A stretch of DNA of 39,629 nucleotides, taken from IMG/VR virus record IMGVR_UViG_3300042881_004334, positions 1 to 39,629 of that record; one strand, given 5' to 3'. A program made the position numbers and the translations under genes. Positions 34,463 to 39,629 of the stretch are shown here, in pieces; positions within the stretch are counted from its first letter, which is position 1; every line of letters begins with the position of its first letter. The DNA comes from a virus. The notes below the pieces were generated by a model, which did no database searches, was not told where the DNA came from, and saw only the letters and a program-made list of their open reading frames with translations.

Positions 34463-36595
34463 TTAACAGCCTATGCAGGCGTTATTATCGGGCTGGAAGC
34501 CCTGAAGGAGTGCCTGGAACTTGACCATTGATAAGTTCCGATAAGTTGACTCAGTGGTGTTGTCTTGGGTGGTGGCAACTTCCAATTCTCCACTGACGAA
34601 TATATTCTGACCGTTCCACACAAAAGCGGGATGTCTGGTGGCAGCAAACAAAGCATTCTGGGTGTTCAAGTCGATATAATCTGTTTGCAAAGAAACGGAT
34701 TTATCTGAATTAGACATTGGCCTTTGATACGTTCCGTCTGAATTCCTGTAAATCGATTCTTCGATCTGGATAGTTTCTCCGCCACCGTTTAAGTCAATAC
34801 GGGCAATTTGTTTCCAACCATATAGGTATTCGAAGCCTTCCCGGATTGTATAACCACTATCCCAAAATTCAACCAAGGTTGAAAAACAGTCATCTTCCCG
34901 ATACTGAAGCGCATTTGAAACCGCATAGATTTCGAAGTCCTCGGTGTAGGAATCCTGACCATACAGGCAAATCCGGTAGCACCCTTCTGAAATACCTGGA
35001 ATAAGTGCAGTGGCTTGGAATTGTGTTCCAACGGTTGTGTTTGCTTCAGTAACCCGGAACCACATATTGTTTTCAACAATATTTGGGAGGAAAGTGTAAG
35101 CCCCGATGCCAAGGAAGCATTCTGCTCCGGTATAGGTGCAAGTTATGGTGATGGTTTGGTCGTCGTTTACGGAAGCGGAAACAATTAAGTCTTCGGGCCA
35201 TGCAAAATCGTTAATGAGGTCGGCAAAATCAGCAGTTGAAGTACAGGCATAAATATCAGCCCTTGCAAGCAATCCCAATCCAGCACCAATTCCGCCATCC
35301 TCATTTACATAGTAAAAATACATTCCATCAAATTCCCCAGGTCCGGGGCTGAATGTGTTTTTGATGCTTAGAAATGGTTGAATATTATCGTTTGAATCAT
35401 AAAACCCTAATTGAGTTGAATCAGCCAAAGGAAGTTCAGCCGTTCCGATCTGCCCGACAAAATTGCCATCTGAATCCAGCAATCCTACAAGGCAGGATTC
35501 CAGCCCCGAAAGATTCCCTGAAATCAATGGCACATTAAATTGGTATGTATCTCCCGGCTTAATTGGTCCCTGATATGTTTCTCCAGGTGTTGGGCAGGCT
35601 TCGAAGTCCACAAATTCAATATCGTACCAGATTGAATTGTACATCAAACCGGTGTTGGGTTCGTATGGAAGCAGTCCAGCAAAATCCTGAATAAAAATCG
35701 AAGCATCTGGTTCTGTAAGACACACAAACCTTTGCCATAGCCATACCCCTCCCGTTTCAATGCCTGAGATACGAAGTCCGATGTTTGATGTGGACCATGT
35801 AAATTCCACCTTATTTGTCGAATCGGTTTCAGCAGTAAAAGACCACCCCGAAGGTCTGACAAACAAAGCGGCATAAGTAATTATGTCGGCCCGGGTAATG
35901 CCTGATTGAAACCCTTTCTTGACAATCTTACCTAAAACTGTTAGAAAGAAGCTTTCTTCTGAATCCAATTCCCTAAGCGAAAACCTATAAACAGGTTCAG
36001 CAGGTAGTGTTTGTTCGGGCGTTCTGACGGCTGTGGTAAATCGTTCTGAATAAGTCACATCCTGACATCTGGCCAATCCAGAAACGGCAATATTCCCCTG
36101 AATGTCATAAGTATCTGGAAAGATTGCAGCCCCGGATTGCTCTTTTATCAGGATGGATTGACCAGCTTTGATTTCTTCGGGAAACAAGGCTTCTGAATAG
36201 TCCCCGGTGAATGAAACCAAAGGATTCACTGTGAACGTCGTTCCGGTTATGGTCAAACCATTAAGCCCAACCGAAACCTCTATAAACTGCGTTGAATAAG
36301 TCGCAAATAGTTGTGGGTTCTGGATGGTCAGGGTAATAGTTTGAACACCAGACAGCGCAGGGAAAGGCTTTGGTTTTACAAGTTCAAAGCCACCAAAATA
36401 AGGTGTTGCGTTGTATTCATCAATCTTAACCTGAATCGCAGCAAGTAGCTTTCCAAGGCTTTGCCCGATATTTTGCCCGTTGGTAAATTCGCCATGTAGG
36501 TCAATCAATAACTGACTGATGTAGCCAGCCAGATTGCCAAATCCAGCGTTTGCCGTTGCGGGTTCAAATCGGTAAAATGGATGTGGTTTGCCCAT
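34463..36595 (-). CDS. Large tail protein, 710 aa
   Basis: It begins MGKPHPFYRFEPATANAGFG; the first 60 residues are helical and the rest beta-rich with many Gly, Asn, Ser and Thr and repeated aromatic residues, the composition of tail fibre or baseplate proteins. No coiled coil, membrane segment or enzymatic motif recognised. It begins at the TAATG overlap with the upstream 243-aa gene and ends 4 nt before the 281-aa tail gene. Receptor binding is one possible role. Confidence 0.65.
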   Translation of the reverse strand: MGKPHPFYRFEPATANAGFGNLAGYISQLLIDLHGEFTNGQNIGQSLGKLLAAIQVKIDEYNATPYFGGFELVKPKPFPALSGVQTITLTIQNPQLFATYSTQFIEVSVGLNGLTITGTTFTVNPLVSFTGDYSEALFPEEIKAGQSILIKEQSGAAIFPDTYDIQGNIAVSGLARCQDVTYSERFTTAVRTPEQTLPAEPVYRFSLRELDSEESFFLTVLGKIVKKGFQSGITRADIITYAALFVRPSGWSFTAETDSTNKVEFTWSTSNIGLRISGIETGGVWLWQRFVCLTEPDASIFIQDFAGLLPYEPNTGLMYNSIWYDIEFVDFEACPTPGETYQGPIKPGDTYQFNVPLISGNLSGLESCLVGLLDSDGNFVGQIGTAELPLADSTQLGFYDSNDNIQPFLSIKNTFSPGPGEFDGMYFYYVNEDGGIGAGLGLLARADIYACTSTADFADLINDFAWPEDLIVSASVNDDQTITITCTYTGAECFLGIGAYTFLPNIVENNMWFRVTEANTTVGTQFQATALIPGISEGCYRICLYGQDSYTEDFEIYAVSNALQYREDDCFSTLVEFWDSGYTIREGFEYLYGWKQIARIDLNGGGETIQIEESIYRNSDGTYQRPMSNSDKSVSLQTDYIDLNTQNALFAATRHPAFVWNGQNIFVSGELEVATTQDNTTESTYRNLSMVKFQALLQGFQPDNNACIGC

Positions 36596-37326
36596 TATGC
36601 AATACTAATATCAGCAATTACAGAAAAGTCATAAGAGCCATTTGAGCCAGCATCCAAAAAAAGAGTCAAGTTGTTGGCATCCTGTTTTTCAACGTATAAT
36701 TCTGTAATACTGGTAATAAAGTCGGCAACACGAAACGAAACAGAAAAGGCGACATAAGTAGACCCAACTGAAACAGTTGTAGGAACTGGTATTGTTAGTG
36801 TTCCCGATCCAAGAGCTGAATAAGTCAGGTTCCCATAGATAGAAATTCTTGCTATTTGACCGATAATGGTAAAATAATACGCATTGATTGTCGCCGCTGT
36901 AATGGCTGTTCCGTCCGGTGCAAATAGAGCCAGCAAAGCAGAATCCCCAGAAAGGTCCTGCCCTGTATTATTGGCATAAAACACATAATTCGCCCAACTC
37001 CCGGAATGAAATATCCGGTTGATTATGGTTCCCGCAGTAGCATAGGCAGTTCCTCCAACCGTTGCTGTCCCATTTCTGACAAATACGGTGAACCCTTTGC
37101 CTTCAGCCGGTGTTGGGTCTGTATAGGTTGCTGATGCGACATTGACATACGTCTGCCCGTTTTCGGCTGTGGTATTGCCCGAAACAACAACCGGAAGGAA
37201 GTTTACCGAATCAATGAAATCTTTGTTAAAAGTATTTTCCAAAGGGCCGGTAATCGCCTTTACACCATTCGCTGTGAACAGTGAATCATTAGCGGTAACC
37301 ATTTGCGCCCGTGTTTTCTGTGCCAT
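36595..37326 (-). CDS. Virion/tail protein, 243 aa
   Basis: It begins MAQKTRAQMVTANDSLFTAN and is almost entirely beta-rich, with many Thr, Gly, Ser, Ala and few charges ('GTATVGGTAYATAGTIINRI', 'GTLTIPVPTTVSVGSTYVAF'). This is the composition of a tail spike or decoration domain. It is followed by the 710-aa gene with a TAATG overlap and preceded by the large tail protein gene across a short gap. No family recognised. Confidence 0.6.
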   Translation of the reverse strand: MAQKTRAQMVTANDSLFTANGVKAITGPLENTFNKDFIDSVNFLPVVVSGNTTAENGQTYVNVASATYTDPTPAEGKGFTVFVRNGTATVGGTAYATAGTIINRIFHSGSWANYVFYANNTGQDLSGDSALLALFAPDGTAITAATINAYYFTIIGQIARISIYGNLTYSALGSGTLTIPVPTTVSVGSTYVAFSVSFRVADFITSITELYVEKQDANNLTLFLDAGSNGSYDFSVIADISIA

Positions 37327-37334
37327 TTTATTTC

Positions 37335-39629
37335 TTAATTTGAAAAGTCGTCTGAATAATCATCTGAGTAATCCCCCAAAGGAGGGATTTGATATGCCAA
37401 AAGTAAGGTTATTTCGGATATTCCTGAACTTGGATCCACAGGCTTATTGTTTGCCGTCCTGATGAAGCCATAAAAGGTTTCCTTTCCTGAGTTCACTTGA
37501 ACATATCCGGTTCCTGGTGTAACCATTGACAGGAAGTCGCACAAGGATTGAGGGACGGAGAAATCAAGCCCGATTGGCTTTAAAACGTAGGGCTGCGCAA
37601 AGGTATTTAAAATCGAAGGGCTTATATCTTCCGATTCAGCCAGGACCAACCCTCCATTCGGTTCTAAACATTCATTTGGGGCAGACTCCCCCGCTATTCT
37701 GGAACTGTAATCAGTGTAATATTCACCAACTTGAAAGAACAGTTTTGCCCGATTTGTCGGAAGGCCAAAAGTGTGCATTCCAAGCCAAGACCAAAACCTT
37801 GCTGCATTTCTGGCTGGGCTTATTATTACGTTGTAAATCCTTTCGATTGGGCTGTTGGATTCGGCAATAAAGTTTGATCCCCAAGAAACAGTTCCAGCAG
37901 GAAAAGTTACATCTCCGGTTTCGTCCTCAAAGTTGTATCCAGTAAACTCAATGTCTTCGATTAAAACTGTGTTGTAGTTCAACCAGATTATGAACGTGTC
38001 ATAATCGTTGGGTCTGTCTGAAGAACCTGAATCTTCCCGAAGGTTTGGAAGTCTTCGCAAAAACTCAATGGCATAGCCTGATGCTACTAAATTGCTGGTT
38101 AAGTTAAGTTCTGAAGTTGAATCCTCCTTCCTGGCTTTGTTGTCAATAAAATAGCTTCTTTCAGTATGAATTTCATAAATACCGGCAACGGCAATGTTTT
38201 TCCATTTGTCGCTATATCCAAGGGTTACGCTATTGACAATCTCATCTGAAAGGGCGAATTGCTTAATCTGTGAAACCTTGTTAAAAACGGCAATAGGAGT
38301 ATCCAACGAATAAAAATACCTTCTTGGTTCAACCCTGATTTTCCAGCTTCCATAAGTGTCCTGCTCAAATTGCCATCCAAGGCAGAAAATGCGGTCCAGA
38401 CCCTCAAAAATCTGTTTCCAGGAGGTTTTTAACTGATAAAGGTTTGGTTCATCTTCATCGCTTGGGCAACCATTTGTGGCTGCAAAAACTGTGGATGCGT
38501 TACGAATGTATAAGCCATTTGTCAACAAGAAATTCCACATACAACCTGTAAAGGGCGTAAAGAAATCCGAAACTAAACCAAAGGCATCCCCAGTCATTTG
38601 CTCAATTACCCTTTGCAAAAAGTTGAATGGGTAAAGACCTTGGCAGGTTGTTGCGAATGCAGCCGAATTATTTTCCGTGATAATTAAACAGCATTCTTCC
38701 ACCTGTAATCCCAAATTATGATTATCGTCCGGGTCTGGCGTTGTTCCTGGCTTTACATTGCCATCTCCGCCCCATTGCATGAAAATATAAACCTTGTCTT
38801 CCGGGTCCAAAGTCAGTGTCTGAATTACATCAAAAGCCCAATCAACCGGAACCTGCGGCCCTCCGGAAACCCGGTTGGAAACCGGACTTGTGTAAAGGTA
38901 GTACCTCTGGGTTTCGACAAAAGCGCCATTCAAAACCTGAATTGAAAAGGCAATGTTTGCTGTATCTCCAGGGTAGCCAGTGCCCCAAACAAAGTCGCCA
39001 CTTGCTTTTATTGAAAGGTCAATTATCCTTACAAATTCTGAGTCATTAACAAAGCAAGGGCTGAATGTTGTGTACTTAGTTTGAGTCGGATTGAATGTCT
39101 TGCCAAATGCTCCTTTAAAGTCTGAGTTGCGAAAATAGGCAGGAAGTAAAGCCGCAAAATTATCCAGAATCCATCCGGCATTGGTATAGAACAGGGTTGT
39201 GGTTTGAACGCTGTAATTCCCGGCTCTACCCTGCAAAAACAATTCCTGGGTATGCAGTCTTACGGTTTCAAGCTGAAGTTCTGATATTGGGTTTTGATCC
39301 AGGTCAATTTGTTTGAGCAAATCCAGTTCAACATTTTGCCTGGCCAGGAATTTTTCTCTGAAGTCTTCTTCTAAAACACCAACGGTAATCTGCCATCCAG
39401 TTTGGCTTTTGGTCTTTTCTTCAGACCATACCGAAAAGTCTATAAAGCCATTGAAAACGTATTGACTACCATTTACATTGGTCTGAGATTCAATAGTAAA
39501 TGGAGTAGTGGCATTAATAAAGTTCTCGTTGTAAATGTTTTTGAGCAACACAGCCGAACTTCCAATGAAAGTCAATTCAGTTGTAAAGGGCTGATCCATG
39601 CCGTGTGATTCCAGCCTTTTGGCAAAAAA
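37335..39629 (-). CDS. Large tail protein, main part (785 aa in the circular genome)
   Basis: The frame is open to the right edge and continues, through the terminal repeat, to ATG 190-192 at the left end; the Met at 39597-39599 is internal. The protein is beta-rich with scattered Cys and aromatic residues and no membrane segments. Its C-terminus is GDYSDDYSDDFSN, a repeated Asp/Tyr/Ser motif that also occurs in the -1 frame after the capsid gene. Following the tape-measure unit and preceding two other tail proteins, it is likely a distal-tail, baseplate hub or tail-fibre-adaptor component. Domain identity is not recognised. Confidence 0.75.
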   Translation of the reverse strand, partial: FFAKRLESHGMDQPFTTELTFIGSSAVLLKNIYNENFINATTPFTIESQTNVNGSQYVFNGFIDFSVWSEEKTKSQTGWQITVGVLEEDFREKFLARQNVELDLLKQIDLDQNPISELQLETVRLHTQELFLQGRAGNYSVQTTTLFYTNAGWILDNFAALLPAYFRNSDFKGAFGKTFNPTQTKYTTFSPCFVNDSEFVRIIDLSIKASGDFVWGTGYPGDTANIAFSIQVLNGAFVETQRYYLYTSPVSNRVSGGPQVPVDWAFDVIQTLTLDPEDKVYIFMQWGGDGNVKPGTTPDPDDNHNLGLQVEECCLIITENNSAAFATTCQGLYPFNFLQRVIEQMTGDAFGLVSDFFTPFTGCMWNFLLTNGLYIRNASTVFAATNGCPSDEDEPNLYQLKTSWKQIFEGLDRIFCLGWQFEQDTYGSWKIRVEPRRYFYSLDTPIAVFNKVSQIKQFALSDEIVNSVTLGYSDKWKNIAVAGIYEIHTERSYFIDNKARKEDSTSELNLTSNLVASGYAIEFLRRLPNLREDSGSSDRPNDYDTFIIWLNYNTVLIEDIEFTGYNFEDETGDVTFPAGTVSWGSNFIAESNSPIERIYNVIISPARNAARFWSWLGMHTFGLPTNRAKLFFQVGEYYTDYSSRIAGESAPNECLEPNGGLVLAESEDISPSILNTFAQPYVLKPIGLDFSVPQSLCDFLSMVTPGTGYVQVNSGKETFYGFIRTANNKPVDPSSGISEITLLLAYQIPPLGDYSDDYSDDFSN
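39501..39629. repeat. Terminal direct repeat (contig circularity), right copy
   Basis: Copy of positions 1-129 with one mismatch (39627). Confidence 0.95.

Overview
The window is one complete, circularly closed genome of a tailed phage (siphovirus-like layout) that infects a Bacteroidota host. The first and last 129 bases are the same apart from one base, so the unique genome is about 39.5 kb and a large tail gene crosses the contig ends. The host assignment rests on three things: repeated promoters of the Bacteroidota sigma-ABfr type (TTG, 16-21 nt, TAnnTTTG); the virtual absence of Shine-Dalgarno sites; and a tmRNA-like D-region (CCGGCTTTGACAGC) that I recall from Bacteroidota tmRNAs. No integrase, repressor, RNA polymerase or DNA polymerase is recognisable, so the phage is probably virulent or leans on host replication.

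Layout, following the circle. On the minus strand are tail genes (1-4787: tape measure and a frameshifted chaperone pair), small membrane or lipoprotein genes, and the terminase large and small subunits (5733-7499). A plus-strand lysis cassette (8182-9375: M15 peptidase, two holin-like proteins, a spanin-like lipoprotein) converges on a minus-strand RNA gene at 9376-9700. A long minus-strand early operon follows (9760-16262): small unknown proteins, a lipoprotein metalloprotease, and a replication initiator gene carrying an iteron-like origin. Next come a VRR-NUC nuclease (minus) and a plus-strand recombination block (RecT plus a lambda-exonuclease-like nuclease, 17110-18754). Capsid genes lie on the minus strand at 18846-22983 (major capsid, scaffold, neck proteins, and an inserted GT25 glycosyltransferase). 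A plus-strand island at 23048-28241 encodes glycosyltransferases, methyltransferases and an HNH endonuclease. The rest (28294-39629) is mainly minus-strand virion genes (head morphogenesis, portal, tail proteins) with a plus-strand DNA methyltransferase inserted.

The most striking element is at 9376-9700 on the minus strand: a phage-encoded tmRNA in circularly permuted order. The tRNA-like 3' half (T-arm and acceptor strand) comes first. A hairpin-rich spacer follows, then the 5' half with the other acceptor strand and a tag reading frame ending in LAA-stop. The two acceptor strands, 113 nt apart, form seven pairs with G3.U70, the alanine identity element. The unit has its own promoter, nested in the upstream gene's terminator, and its own terminator. 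Permuted two-piece tmRNAs are established for Alphaproteobacteria, some Betaproteobacteria and some Cyanobacteria; I know of none in a Bacteroidota phage.

Other points of interest are a leader with crossing inverted repeats before the HNH gene, terminator-promoter nesting at several junctions, near-leaderless promoters, a metzincin lipoprotein, a surface- or DNA-modification gene island, and a repeated Asp/Tyr/Ser C-terminal motif shared by a tail protein and the 3' flank of the capsid gene.
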